64,000 bases of DNA, taken from an uncultured Aquimarina sp. (lineage in GTDB: Bacteria > Bacteroidota > Bacteroidia > Flavobacteriales > Flavobacteriaceae). Both the position numbers and the translations under genes were made by a program. Position 1 is the first letter of the stretch. Every line of letters begins with the position of its first letter. Below, one piece after another: positions 8,389-16,738 of this stretch. The stretch covers positions 1 through 64,000 of the forward strand of contig CANMML010000014.1 of assembly GCA_947499005.1 (NCBI GenBank), read 5' to 3'. The notes below the pieces were generated by a model. The model was not told where the DNA came from. It did no database searches and saw only the letters and a program-made list of their open reading frames with translations.

Positions 8389-8721
8389 TTGAGTGATTAC
8401 TACGACCCAGCTGATTTAAGGAAATTTGGTAAAATCACCGATTGGAGTGAAGATTTAGGAAAGAAATTTTTCGATTATTATGGAAGTGTCTTTCAGGAAG
8501 GGGCATTAACAGCAAGAGAAAAATCATTGATAGCCTTAGCCGTATCACATGTGGTGAAATGCCCATATTGTATAGATGCATATACCAAAGATGGTTTGCA
8601 GAGAGGGATTACGAAAGAAGAAATGATGGAAGCTGTACATGCAGGGGCAGCTATAGAAGCAGGAGCATCATTGGTTCATGGAGTACAGATGATGAAAAAA
8701 TATGATAAACTATCCATGTAA
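8389..8721 (+). CDS. AhpD-like (carboxymuconolactone decarboxylase family) protein of arsenosugar clusters
   Basis: 110 residues. It starts at TTG (an in-frame TAA lies just upstream, an A/G-rich site precedes it, and the next Met codons are too far in). The CMD fold is clear: EGALTAREKSLIALAVSH then CPYC at 58-61. In AhpD the redox cysteines are followed four residues later by a catalytic His; here that place is Tyr65 (CPYCIDAY). The C-terminal half, EAVHAGAAIEAGASLVHG, is typical. This type is found next to ArsS and ArsM in Bacteroidota and cyanobacteria and is named a peroxidase-like protein of arsenosugar biosynthesis. A role in thiol or arsenical redox state is inference from family and position. 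Confidence 0.82.
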   Translation: MSDYYDPADLRKFGKITDWSEDLGKKFFDYYGSVFQEGALTAREKSLIALAVSHVVKCPYCIDAYTKDGLQRGITKEEMMEAVHAGAAIEAGASLVHGVQMMKKYDKLSM

Positions 8722-8835
8722 TTGGATAGATTTTAGAATATAGATTATAGATAAATGAGTAGGAGAATTTAAGAGTAGATAATAGGTGAAAAATCTATGT
8801 TTTATCTTCTAAATTCTAGTTTCTAAAACGAAGAG

Positions 8836-9888
8836 ATGCAAAAATCTTTATTACGAAGAGAGAGCGAATTAGCAAAAGCAGAAAAGCAATTGGAGATTTT
8901 AGGTAATGGCATTTTTGCCAATGGAGAGTTACCTACATTTAAAGATAAAATCACTGAAATAGGTGAATTCCCTTTGAAGCCTAGTGCTTTAGAGATCCTG
9001 CAAATCAATGTAGGATACATGTGTAACCAAGTGTGTGAACACTGTCATGTAGATGCTGGTCCCGACCGTAAAGAAATTATGACTAGGGATACCATGCAGC
9101 AATGTTTGGAAGTGATTAAAACTACAGGGGCACATACTTTAGATTTGACCGGAGGAGCACCAGAGATGAATCCCGATTTTAGATGGTTTGTAGAAGAAGC
9201 CGCTAAAGCCGGAATTAAAGATTTCATTGTACGTTCTAATCTTACAATAATTCGTGCAAATCCAAAATATCACGATCTTCCAGAGTTTTTTAAAAAGCAT
9301 AACATTCATGTAGTGTCTTCTATGCCACATTGGACTAGAGGAAAAACGGATAAGCAGAGAGGAGAAGGTGTGTTTGATCAATCGATTCAAGCACTAAAAG
9401 ATTTGAATGCTGTGGGGTATGGGATGCCCGAGAGTTCCTTGAGATTAGATTTAGTTTATAATCCATCAGGAGCTTTTTTGCCTGGAGATCAGGTTGGGAT
9501 GGAGCGTGATTTTAAGAATGCCTTACTCGAAGACTTTAACATTCAATTCCATAGTCTTTTTGCTATTACGAATCTTCCTATTTCTAGGTTTTTAGATTAC
9601 TTGATTGCCTCGGGTAATTATGAAGATTATATGTATGCTCTTGTAGAAGCTTATAATCCAATGGCTGTCTCGAATGTCATGTGTAAGAATACGTTGTCAA
9701 TAAGCTGGGATGGTTATTTGTATGATTGTGACTTCAATCAAATGTTAGGCTTGGGAGTTGCTTCAAAAATCAAGCATATCAGTGAATACAATGAAGAAAT
9801 ATTGAATAATCGAAATATTGTAATATCCCAACATTGCTATGGCTGTACAGCAGGTGCAGGAAGTAGTTGTCAAGGAACAGTAGTTTAA
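8836..9888 (+). CDS. arsS: Arsenosugar biosynthesis radical SAM protein ArsS
   Basis: 350 residues. The radical SAM cluster is C63-x3-C67-x2-C70 (CNQVCEHCHVDAGPDRKE). LDLTGGAPEMNP is the SAM-binding GGEP-like strand. The C-terminal part has further cysteines, C283, C298, C334, C337 and C345 (HCYGCTAGAGSSCQG), the pattern of this family, some members of which carry selenocysteine there. In the described pathway ArsS joins the 5'-deoxyadenosyl group of SAM to dimethylarsenite-type arsenic, giving 5'-deoxy-5'-dimethylarsinoyl-adenosine. ArsM, which supplies the methylated arsenic, is two genes downstream. I assign it from these motifs plus the neighbours. Confidence 0.88.
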   Translation: MQKSLLRRESELAKAEKQLEILGNGIFANGELPTFKDKITEIGEFPLKPSALEILQINVGYMCNQVCEHCHVDAGPDRKEIMTRDTMQQCLEVIKTTGAHTLDLTGGAPEMNPDFRWFVEEAAKAGIKDFIVRSNLTIIRANPKYHDLPEFFKKHNIHVVSSMPHWTRGKTDKQRGEGVFDQSIQALKDLNAVGYGMPESSLRLDLVYNPSGAFLPGDQVGMERDFKNALLEDFNIQFHSLFAITNLPISRFLDYLIASGNYEDYMYALVEAYNPMAVSNVMCKNTLSISWDGYLYDCDFNQMLGLGVASKIKHISEYNEEILNNRNIVISQHCYGCTAGAGSSCQGTVV

Positions 9889-9975
9889 TTTATAGAGAAG
9901 AGAGAAAAGAAAATAGATAAAGTTTGTAAATCTATTATCTATGTTCTCTTTTCTAACAGCGAAGCGGTCTATTAT

Positions 9976-10593
9976 ATGAAAAACCTCCTCCTTATATTTA
10001 CAAGAAATCCCGAATTGGGAAAAGTAAAAACAAGATTAGCCAAAGATGTAGGTGATCAAAATGCATTAACGATATATGAAATGCTATTGAATCATACTCA
10101 TCAAATATCTGAGCCAGCAAATGCTACAAAACAAGTATGGTATTCCGAAAATATACAGGAAGAAGATATTTGGAGTGAAGGAAACTTTCAAAAGCATTTG
10201 CAGGTAGGTAAAGATTTAGGGGCTCGAATGCAATTGGCCTTTCAGAAAGGATTTCAATCGGGGTATCAAAATATCATTATCATTGGGAGTGATCTTTATG
10301 ATATTGAAACAAGGGATATTGATTTAGCATTTCAAAAATTAGAAGATCATGGTACGGTAGTCGGTCCAGCTGAAGATGGAGGATATTATTTGTTAGGATT
10401 AACAGAAATGATTCCTGCTCTATTCGAAGATAAGCCTTGGGGTACAGATACGGTATTACAAAAAACACTTCAAGATTTGAAAAATATACAATATGAGCTT
10501 CTTGAAGAGAAAAATGATGTAGACTATTGGAGTGATGTCGAAGATATTCCTATTTTTCAGGAAGTTTTAAAACAAGTAAAAACGCATGATTAA
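9976..10593 (+). CDS. CofC-like GT-A nucleotidyl/glycosyltransferase of arsenosugar clusters (TIGR04282 type)
   Basis: 205 residues. The N-terminal nucleotide-binding loop is FTRNPELGKVKTRLA. The metal-binding strand is IIIGSDLYDI, and GPAEDGGYYLLGL is the second active-site segment. These are hallmarks of the DUF2064/CofC-like group, whose members are annotated as arsenosugar biosynthesis glycosyltransferases. Its last 8 bp overlap the start of the purine nucleoside phosphorylase, so the two are translationally coupled. I infer that it could activate the arsenical ribose-1-phosphate released by that enzyme to a nucleotide sugar; this has not been shown from sequence. Confidence 0.82.
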   Translation: MKNLLLIFTRNPELGKVKTRLAKDVGDQNALTIYEMLLNHTHQISEPANATKQVWYSENIQEEDIWSEGNFQKHLQVGKDLGARMQLAFQKGFQSGYQNIIIIGSDLYDIETRDIDLAFQKLEDHGTVVGPAEDGGYYLLGLTEMIPALFEDKPWGTDTVLQKTLQDLKNIQYELLEEKNDVDYWSDVEDIPIFQEVLKQVKTHD

Positions 10594-11398
10594 ATTCATA
10601 AACGAAACTGCTGAATACCTTCAGAGTAAAGGGTTTCATAATCCAGAAGTAGGGATTGTACTAGGGACAGGTTTAGGACAATTAGTCGACCATATTGAAG
10701 ATGCTATAGAAATTAGCTACAATCATATTCCTCATTTCCCAACAGCAACCGTAGAATTCCATAAAGGAAAACTAATCTATGGAACTATAGAAGGAAAGAA
10801 AGTGGTAGTCATGCAAGGACGTTTTCATTTGTATGAAGGCTATACATTGCAAGATGTAACTTACCCAGTTCGTATTATGAAAGCTTTAGGGATTAATACT
10901 CTTTTAGTATCTAATGCTTCTGGCGCAATTAATTTAGATTTCAATAAAGGTGAAATCATGTTAATTGATGATCATATTAACTTACAAGGAGGCTCTCCGT
11001 TAGCTTTTAAAGGTGTAGAACAACTAGGGGAGCGTTTTGTAGATATGAGTGAGCCCTACAGTAAGGAATTGAATGTAAAGTTGACCAATATTGCCAAAAG
11101 ACACAATATTAAGCTTCATGAAGGGGTTTATGTTTCTGTGGTTGGCCCTCAGTTAGAAACTCGTGCAGAATATCGCTTTTTGAAAATAATTGGCGCAGAT
11201 GCAGTAGGAATGAGTACTGTACCCGAAGTAATTGTAGGGAATCACCTAGGATTAAAAGTAGCAGCAGTCTCTGTATTAACCGATGAGTGTGATCCAGATA
11301 ATTTGGCGAAAGTGGATATTTCTGAAATCATTGCAATGGCAAATAAAGCAGAGCCTAATATGATTACATTGTTTAAAGAATTGCTAAAAGGAATATAA
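10586..11398 (+). CDS. Purine nucleoside phosphorylase, trimeric type
   Basis: 270 residues. Motifs of trimeric PNP are in order: LGTGLGQL (phosphate loop), FPTATVEFHKG, MQGRFHLYEGY, SNASGAIN, GPQLETRAE (Glu191, purine-binding), and GMSTVPEVIVGNH. The residue matching Asn243 of human PNP, which sets 6-oxopurine preference, is Asp233 here (SVLTDECD). In human PNP the N243D change shifts preference to adenosine, so adenine nucleosides are plausible substrates. In this cluster it could release adenine from the arsenical adenosine made by ArsS. It may also serve ordinary purine salvage. It overlaps the preceding gene by 8 bp. Confidence 0.9.
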   Translation: MIKFINETAEYLQSKGFHNPEVGIVLGTGLGQLVDHIEDAIEISYNHIPHFPTATVEFHKGKLIYGTIEGKKVVVMQGRFHLYEGYTLQDVTYPVRIMKALGINTLLVSNASGAINLDFNKGEIMLIDDHINLQGGSPLAFKGVEQLGERFVDMSEPYSKELNVKLTNIAKRHNIKLHEGVYVSVVGPQLETRAEYRFLKIIGADAVGMSTVPEVIVGNHLGLKVAAVSVLTDECDPDNLAKVDISEIIAMANKAEPNMITLFKELLKGI

Positions 11399-11539
11399 TT
11401 TAAGGGAATTATCTCTTTTCAAAAATAGCTTTCTATGCAGTAGTTTGCTTTAATAGAAAGATATATAAAGATTTTGTTCGTTCTTAATTATAATAAAAAT
11501 AGGAAGCCCCTAATTTGAACTTAAGTTAGAAAAGAATTT

Positions 11540-12508
11540 ATGAGTTATTTAGATACAACTTACGATGTTTATAAAGAAGCAGCCATCACCCCCGATGTTG
11601 GTCTGTGTTGTACAACAAACCCTATTTGGGAACTTCCAGGATTGAAGATTCCTAAAATCATGCAAGAAATGAATTATGGCTGTGGAAGCACTGTTCATGC
11701 ACGAGATTTATCGAACAATCCTAAAATGTTATACGTTGGTGTAGGTGGAGGGATGGAATTACTGCAATTCTCATATTTTAACCGCCAAAAAGGAGGTGTT
11801 GTAGGAGTAGATGTTGTTGATGAAATGTTAGAAGCATCACGCAAAAATTTTATTGAAGCGGAAAAAGAGAATCCTTGGTTTAAGAGTGATTTTGTTGACC
11901 TGAAAAAAGGAGATGCTCTAAACCTTCCTGTAGAAGATAATACCATTGATGTGGCAGCTCAAAATTGCTTGTTCAATATCTTTAAAGAAGAAGATTTAAA
12001 GCGTGCTATAGAAGAAATGTATCGTGTGTTAAAGCCACATGGTCGCTTAGTAATGAGTGATCCAACTTGCGAGCAGCCAATGAACGAAACACTTAGAAAC
12101 GACGAACGTTTGCGTGCATTATGCCTTAGCGGAAGTTTGCCAATAGCAGACTATGTTAAAGCATTAACAGATGTTGGTTTTGGAACGATTGAAATTAGAG
12201 CAAGAAAGCCTTATCGAATTTTAGATCCTAAAAATTACCCTACAGACGAATTAATTTATATTGAATCTATAGAAGTTGCAGCAATAAAAGACCCTATGCC
12301 AGAAGATGGTCCTTGCATTTTTACAGGAAAAGCAGCTATCTATTTTGGAGGTGAAGATTATTTGGATGATGGTAAAGGTCATATCTTACTAAAGAATCAG
12401 CCTTTAGCAGTATGCGATAAAACAGCAGCTGCGTTGAGTAGTTTAGGTCGCGATGATATTTATATTAGTGAATCTACTTACCATTACGATGGTGGAGGAT
12501 GTTGTTAA
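11540..12508 (+). CDS. arsM: Arsenite methyltransferase ArsM, arsenosugar-cluster type
   Basis: 322 residues, SAM-dependent class I methyltransferase. The nucleotide loop is YVGVGGGME (about 65-73), with the acidic strand VVGVDVVDEML. Cysteines suited to bind As(III) are Cys23-Cys24 (GLCCTTN), Cys48 (NYGCGS), the Cys in AQNCLFNIF, the Cys in LCLSGSLP, and a C-terminal GGGCC. QNCLFNIFKEEDLKRAI and EMYRVLKPHGRL follow the ArsM layout (LNLV..K, E..RVLKPGG). The enzyme methylates arsenite to mono- and dimethyl forms, giving the substrate of ArsS. A long C-terminal part after 220 is usual for this subgroup. It follows a 141-bp gap and may have its own promoter. Confidence 0.88.
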   Translation: MSYLDTTYDVYKEAAITPDVGLCCTTNPIWELPGLKIPKIMQEMNYGCGSTVHARDLSNNPKMLYVGVGGGMELLQFSYFNRQKGGVVGVDVVDEMLEASRKNFIEAEKENPWFKSDFVDLKKGDALNLPVEDNTIDVAAQNCLFNIFKEEDLKRAIEEMYRVLKPHGRLVMSDPTCEQPMNETLRNDERLRALCLSGSLPIADYVKALTDVGFGTIEIRARKPYRILDPKNYPTDELIYIESIEVAAIKDPMPEDGPCIFTGKAAIYFGGEDYLDDGKGHILLKNQPLAVCDKTAAALSSLGRDDIYISESTYHYDGGGCC

Positions 12509-12677
12509 TTTTGTCGATGAATTAAAATCGTTTATGTAGAAATTACGGACTTATTGATAGCTTTAAAAGATATTCGCTTAATATTAACTCGGGGTCTTTT
12601 AAAGCTTTTTTGTTAAATTGCATTGAATGGCTCGATTTATGCATCATGAATAATTAATTACCCAAAATATATTTACT

Positions 12678-13412
12678 ATGAAAAAATTATTACTATCATT
12701 TTTATTACTATTTGCGTTTGTAGGGAACGCTTCAAGTCCTCAAAAGATTTCTGAAGATGCTCCCCGAATGAATTACACATTATGGAAACAAGTATTGGAT
12801 AAATATGTAGATGAATCTGGGCTTGTCAATTATGCAGGGATAAAGAAAAACCCTAAAGAATTTAATGCTTTTGTAAAGAAATTAGAAGGTTGGCATTTAA
12901 CAAATTCTACAGCACAACAAGAATTAATGTCTTTTTGGATTAATGTGTACAATGTTTTTGCAATCAAACTAGTCTTAGACAATTATCCATTAGATTCGAT
13001 TAAAGATGTTTCGAAGCCATGGGATACCAAATTTTTTACCATTATGGGTAGAGAAATGAGTTTAGGAATGGTAGAACATGAAATTCTTAGAAATTTTGGT
13101 GATGCACGTATTCATTTCGCAATCAATTGTGCTTCTAAATCTTGTCCTCCTATTGCCAAGATACCTTATACCGCTAGAAATCTAGATATGCTTTTGGATA
13201 AGCAAACTAAGAAATACATTAATAATTCAAATAATAATATCATTAATAAAAATGAGTATAAATTATCTCAACTTTTTAAATGGTTTAAAAAGGATTTTGT
13301 TGCTCATTCTGGTTCTGTGAAGGAGTTTGTTAACCAGTACAGTAAAGTGAAAATAAGTAGTCAGTCAAGCTCTGGATTTATAAGATATAATTGGGATTTG
13401 AACAAACAATAA
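12678..13412 (+). CDS. DUF547 protein, exported, first of a tandem pair
   Basis: 244 residues with a cleavable signal peptide (MKKLLLSFLLLFAFVGNAS). The DUF547 core is complete: FWINVYNVFAIKLVLDNYP, then MVEHEILRNFG, then RIHFAINCASKSCPP with two cysteines, then IPYTARNLDMLL. The conserved His and Cys residues suggest a catalytic or metal role, but no reaction is established that I can cite. The next gene, 210 bp on, is a paralogue with roughly half of residues identical. Both lie between ArsM and the glycosyltransferase on the same strand, so a periplasmic step in the same pathway is a fair guess, not more. Confidence 0.8.
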   Translation: MKKLLLSFLLLFAFVGNASSPQKISEDAPRMNYTLWKQVLDKYVDESGLVNYAGIKKNPKEFNAFVKKLEGWHLTNSTAQQELMSFWINVYNVFAIKLVLDNYPLDSIKDVSKPWDTKFFTIMGREMSLGMVEHEILRNFGDARIHFAINCASKSCPPIAKIPYTARNLDMLLDKQTKKYINNSNNNIINKNEYKLSQLFKWFKKDFVAHSGSVKEFVNQYSKVKISSQSSSGFIRYNWDLNKQ

Positions 13413-13461
13413 TTATATAGCACTATTTTTTTATAATTAAAATAGAATTTAAATTTTTTTT

Positions 13462-13490
13462 AAGCCTTCCTCGTGAAGGCTTATTTTTTA
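13462..13490 (+). terminator. Terminator after the first DUF547 gene
   Basis: aagccttc / gaaggctt, an 8-bp stem with a 5-nt loop, is followed by a T-rich tail. It divides the cluster into at least two transcription units. Confidence 0.75.
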
Positions 13491-13622
13491 TAGTGCTCCC
13501 GAGCTTTTTGTAAGCTTTTTATAGAGTGTTTTTATGTGGTTTAGATAGTTTTTGTTAGAAAATATAGTAATGAAATTAGATATCATTCGACTATCAAAGT
13601 GTAACAATCAAAAACAAGAATC

Positions 13623-14429
13623 ATGAAAAATTTCACATATATAATTGCGTTAGTAGCTCTTTTTGGTGGTTTGAAAAGAAATGAAGCTTATGCTCAAGTA
13701 GCATTTAATAACTCAAATAATTCTACTAAAATATATGCAGTAGATCCAGCTAAAAAAGCAAGAAAAAACCTTTATCAAGAAAAAGTAAATTATTACGGAT
13801 GGAAAGATCTGCTTCAAAAAAATGTGACAGTAAAAGGTAAAGTAGATTATGCTGGATTTAGAAGAGATATTAAAGGTTTAAATGAATTTTTAAGAGAATT
13901 AGCAAGTACGAAGATTACACCAGCTTGGTCTAAAAAAGATAAAATGGCGTATTGGATTAATGTATATAATGCTTACACAGTAAAACTAGTTGTCGATCAT
14001 TTTCCATTAGAAAGTATCAAACAATTGGAGAGCCCTTGGGATAAAAAGTTTTTTACAATTAATGGAAAGTTAATGAGTTTAGGAGAAGTAGAACACAAAA
14101 TCCTTAGAAATTTTGGGGATCCACGTATTCATTTTGCAATCAATTGTGCATCTGCATCATGTCCTAGACTTATACAAATTCCATATACAGCAGAGAATTT
14201 AGATCGCTTGTTAGAAAGACAAACAGAGGAGTTTATCAATAATCCTTTTTACAATACGATTTCGGGTTATACCGTTAATGTTTCAAAGTTATTTGATTGG
14301 TATAAGAAAGACTTTAAGTCTACAGACGGATCAGTAGTTAATTTTATCAATAAGTATAGTAAGACCCCAATATCTACACAAAAAGAGAAAGGTTATAAAA
14401 CTTATGATTGGACAATTAATGCGAAATAG
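13623..14429 (+). CDS. DUF547 protein, exported, second of a tandem pair
   Basis: 268 residues. The N-terminal signal is MKNFTYIIALVALFGG followed by an unusual KRNEAYAQ before the mature part. A 30-residue Asn/Lys-rich extension precedes the DUF547 core. The core repeats all motifs of the preceding gene: YWINVYNAYTVKLVVDHFP, EVEHKILRNFGDPRIHFAI, CASASCPR, IPYTAENLDRLLERQT. It probably arose by tandem duplication. It is followed after 27 bp by the family-2 glycosyltransferase and is likely co-transcribed with it. Function unknown. Confidence 0.8.
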   Translation: MKNFTYIIALVALFGGLKRNEAYAQVAFNNSNNSTKIYAVDPAKKARKNLYQEKVNYYGWKDLLQKNVTVKGKVDYAGFRRDIKGLNEFLRELASTKITPAWSKKDKMAYWINVYNAYTVKLVVDHFPLESIKQLESPWDKKFFTINGKLMSLGEVEHKILRNFGDPRIHFAINCASASCPRLIQIPYTAENLDRLLERQTEEFINNPFYNTISGYTVNVSKLFDWYKKDFKSTDGSVVNFINKYSKTPISTQKEKGYKTYDWTINAK

Positions 14430-14456
14430 TTAACATTGTATTAAATATCCCCCTAC

Positions 14457-15146
14457 TTGAAATTATCTATAATTATACCTATATATAACGAAGCAGCTCA
14501 TATAAATGAGTTGCTTTTTTATATAAGAACCCACCTTAAACAGCCTGAGGAATGTGAAATAATTCTAGTGGATGGTGGTAGTACAGATAACACATTAGCA
14601 ACTTTAGAAAAGGAAGAAAATATTGTTTTAATTAAATCCTCCAAAGGACGAGGTAGGCAAATGAATGTTGGTAGTAAGGAGGCAAAAGGAAATGTTCTTT
14701 ATTTTTTGCATGCCGATTCCTTCCCCCCAAAACATTTTGATGAAATGATTTTAGAAGAAATTTCTAAAGGGAATTATGCAGGGTGTTTCAAAATGAAGTT
14801 TCGAAGTAATCATTGGTGGTTATGGTTAGCAGGCTGGTTCACTCAATTTAATGTAAAGTTTTTTAGAGGAGGGGATCAATCCTTATTTATTATAAAGCAA
14901 TGGTTTCAAGAGTTAGGAACATATCCAGAAGAAGTTCCTATTATGGAAGATTGTATTTTTATTCGATCGATTTACGAAAAGAAGAAATTTAAGGTCATCC
15001 AGCATTCGATTTCAACTTCAGCTAGACGTTACAGAGACAATGGGGTAGGACGTTTACAATTTCATTATTGGATGATTTATATTAAAAGATGGTTTGGAGC
15101 GACACCAAGTGATCTTTTTAAGTATTATAAAACTCACGTTAAATAG
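14457..15146 (+). CDS. Family-2 glycosyltransferase of arsenosugar clusters (TIGR04283 type)
   Basis: 229 residues. It starts at TTG, since an in-frame TAA lies just upstream and the sequence from this codon (MKLSIIIPIYNEA) is the exact GT2 N-terminus. The GT-A fold is clear: SIIIPIYNEA, ILVDGGSTDNTL, the metal-binding FLHADSFPP, and EDCIFIRSIYEKK near 165. The hydrophobic stretch HWWLWLAGWFTQFNV suggests membrane contact. This subgroup is annotated as arsenosugar biosynthesis glycosyltransferase. It could transfer an arsenical ribose to glycerol or a lipid acceptor. The donor and acceptor are inferred from pathway logic only. Confidence 0.84.
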   Translation: MKLSIIIPIYNEAAHINELLFYIRTHLKQPEECEIILVDGGSTDNTLATLEKEENIVLIKSSKGRGRQMNVGSKEAKGNVLYFLHADSFPPKHFDEMILEEISKGNYAGCFKMKFRSNHWWLWLAGWFTQFNVKFFRGGDQSLFIIKQWFQELGTYPEEVPIMEDCIFIRSIYEKKKFKVIQHSISTSARRYRDNGVGRLQFHYWMIYIKRWFGATPSDLFKYYKTHVK

Positions 15147-15223
15147 AATTTTTAGGATTCTTAAAGTCTCAAAATAACTTTTAGAAAATTCTTAGGACTT
15201 TATTGAAGAGATAATTTCATTGT

Positions 15224-15267
15224 AAAAAACGGAAGCCGAGCATATATGTGCTCGGCTTCCGTTTTTT
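15224..15267. terminator. Bidirectional terminator between convergent genes
   Basis: aaaaaacggaagccgagca and its perfect inverse form a 19-bp stem with a 6-nt loop, with A and T runs on the two sides. It serves the glycosyltransferase (plus) and the PEBP gene (minus). Confidence 0.92.
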
Positions 15268-15294
15268 AAGAATAATAAAAGGACTTTTATTATT

Positions 15295-15849
15295 TTATTT
15301 AGAACTACGATCTCTCTTGTAATAAGCCACTAACGTAGCTTGTGCTAGCGAATTTGCTTTAATCATATAATTTACCTGGGCAGCAGGAATATTTGATGTA
15401 AAATTTAACTTTTCTTTCTTTAACGCATATATCGTGAATTCATATTTGTGATAACCATGCCCTCTAGGAGGACAAGCGCCACCAAAACCAGCTTTTCCAA
15501 AATCTGTTCGTGTTTGTATGGTTTCTTTAGGGGCAATACCGCTGGCTGGGTCACCCGCATTTGATTTAAGTTCATTTACGTTAGCTGGAATATTTAAAAT
15601 TACCCAGTGCCACCATCCACTACCCGTAGGAGCGTCAGGGTCATAAACCGTCACAGCAAAACTCTTGGTTCCTTCAGGGGCATTTTCCCAAGAAAGTTGA
15701 GGGGAAATGTTTTCTCCGGAACATCCAAAACCATTAAATACTTGTTTTTCAGTAAGCTGTCCTTTAAGGTCGCTGCTTTTAAGAGTGAAGTTTTGGGCAA
15801 ATATTAAGCTCGATGACAATAAAGCTAAGATGTAGATGAACTTTTTCAT
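15295..15849 (-). CDS. PEBP / YbhB-YbcL family protein, exported
   Basis: 184 residues from the Met at 15849. I prefer this start because the next residues (MKKFIYILALLSSSLIFAQ) form a standard signal peptide, while an upstream Met at 15906 would add 19 residues before it. The phosphatidylethanolamine-binding fold shows ENISPQLSWENAPEGTKSFAVTVYDPDAPTGSGWWHWV (split motif, DPDAP and GxxHW) and the PPRGHGYHKYEFTIYAL ligand-site region. Bacterial members are small soluble proteins of unclear role. It ends at the shared terminator. The peroxiredoxin-like gene lies upstream on the same strand. Confidence 0.88.
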   Translation of the reverse strand: MKKFIYILALLSSSLIFAQNFTLKSSDLKGQLTEKQVFNGFGCSGENISPQLSWENAPEGTKSFAVTVYDPDAPTGSGWWHWVILNIPANVNELKSNAGDPASGIAPKETIQTRTDFGKAGFGGACPPRGHGYHKYEFTIYALKKEKLNFTSNIPAAQVNYMIKANSLAQATLVAYYKRDRSSK

Positions 15850-15921
15850 GATGATATTTTTGTTGAAATTAAAAAAAGCGTTTAGAAATGGAACGCTTAA
15901 TGACAAAAAAATATTGAATTT

Positions 15922-16581
15922 TTAAGCCTTGATACTTTTTAATTCTTGCAGAGAGGCAATAATATCATTAGGATCAAGCCTTTTGGTATAATCTTCTTTT
16001 ACGAATGAAAGTATAATTTTTCCATGAACATCAATAACAAATGTAGCTGGCATTGGTAATTCATAACTCTTATTTTCATTGTGTTTATCTACATGAAGTC
16101 CAAACTGGTGATATAGGGCAATCAAATCTTCAGGCATTTCAAATACTAAACCAAGACTTTTAGCATAAATGTTATTAATATCACTTAATACTTCAAACTC
16201 CAATTCATTTTTCTCTTTCGTTGTTAATGAATTATCAGGTGTTTCGGGAGTGATAGCAATAAGTTCAGCTCCTAATTCTTTGAAATTAGAAAGCGAATTT
16301 TGCAATGCTTTTAATTCTATATTACAATACGGACACCATCCGCCACGATAAAATGAAATCACCAGTGGTTTCGTTCCTATAAAAGAGGAGATATTTACCT
16401 TTTCTCCTTTGGTGTTTGTTAACTCCCCTATTGGTAATTCACTTCCATTAGATATTACACTTTTGGAAAGGCTTTGTTGTAATAAATCCCCAGTTGCTTT
16501 GTCCATAATAGCTAAAGCTTCAGCTGGTATTTTTTCTCTACTGGCATTATTTGCTTCAAGTAACTGTTTCGTTAACGACAT
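15922..16581 (-). CDS. Peroxiredoxin-like protein (AhpC/TSA family)
   Basis: 219 residues from the Met at 16581 (MSLTKQLLEANN). An upstream Met at 16659 would add a basic, unstructured 26-residue leader and is less likely. The thioredoxin-like fold carries SFYRGGWCPYCNIELKALQ with Cys83 and Cys86, in the place of the peroxidatic cysteine loop. LIAITPETPDNS and PMPATFVIDVHGKI are further family strands. It likely reduces peroxides, using two vicinal cysteines. It has no signal peptide, so it is cytoplasmic. The DoxX gene lies 157 bp upstream and PEBP about 70 bp downstream, all minus strand. Confidence 0.82.
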   Translation of the reverse strand: MSLTKQLLEANNASREKIPAEALAIMDKATGDLLQQSLSKSVISNGSELPIGELTNTKGEKVNISSFIGTKPLVISFYRGGWCPYCNIELKALQNSLSNFKELGAELIAITPETPDNSLTTKEKNELEFEVLSDINNIYAKSLGLVFEMPEDLIALYHQFGLHVDKHNENKSYELPMPATFVIDVHGKIILSFVKEDYTKRLDPNDIIASLQELKSIKA

Positions 16582-16738
16582 TATATTTTGTTTTGAAATT
16601 TGTATAACCATTGGTCGTTTCGATTTTTTAGTCCTTTTCTTAAGAGGAGTTAAAGTCAAGTTAATTTGAAAATGACACCAAAACCCCTTTACGTTAAGTG
16701 ATTAAACTAAGATTATATGAGGGGCTTTTATACTAAAT

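Noticed and set aside
15850-15906. Upstream start for the PEBP gene
   Set aside because: It would place 19 residues before a standard signal peptide; the Met at 15849 gives a normal export signal.
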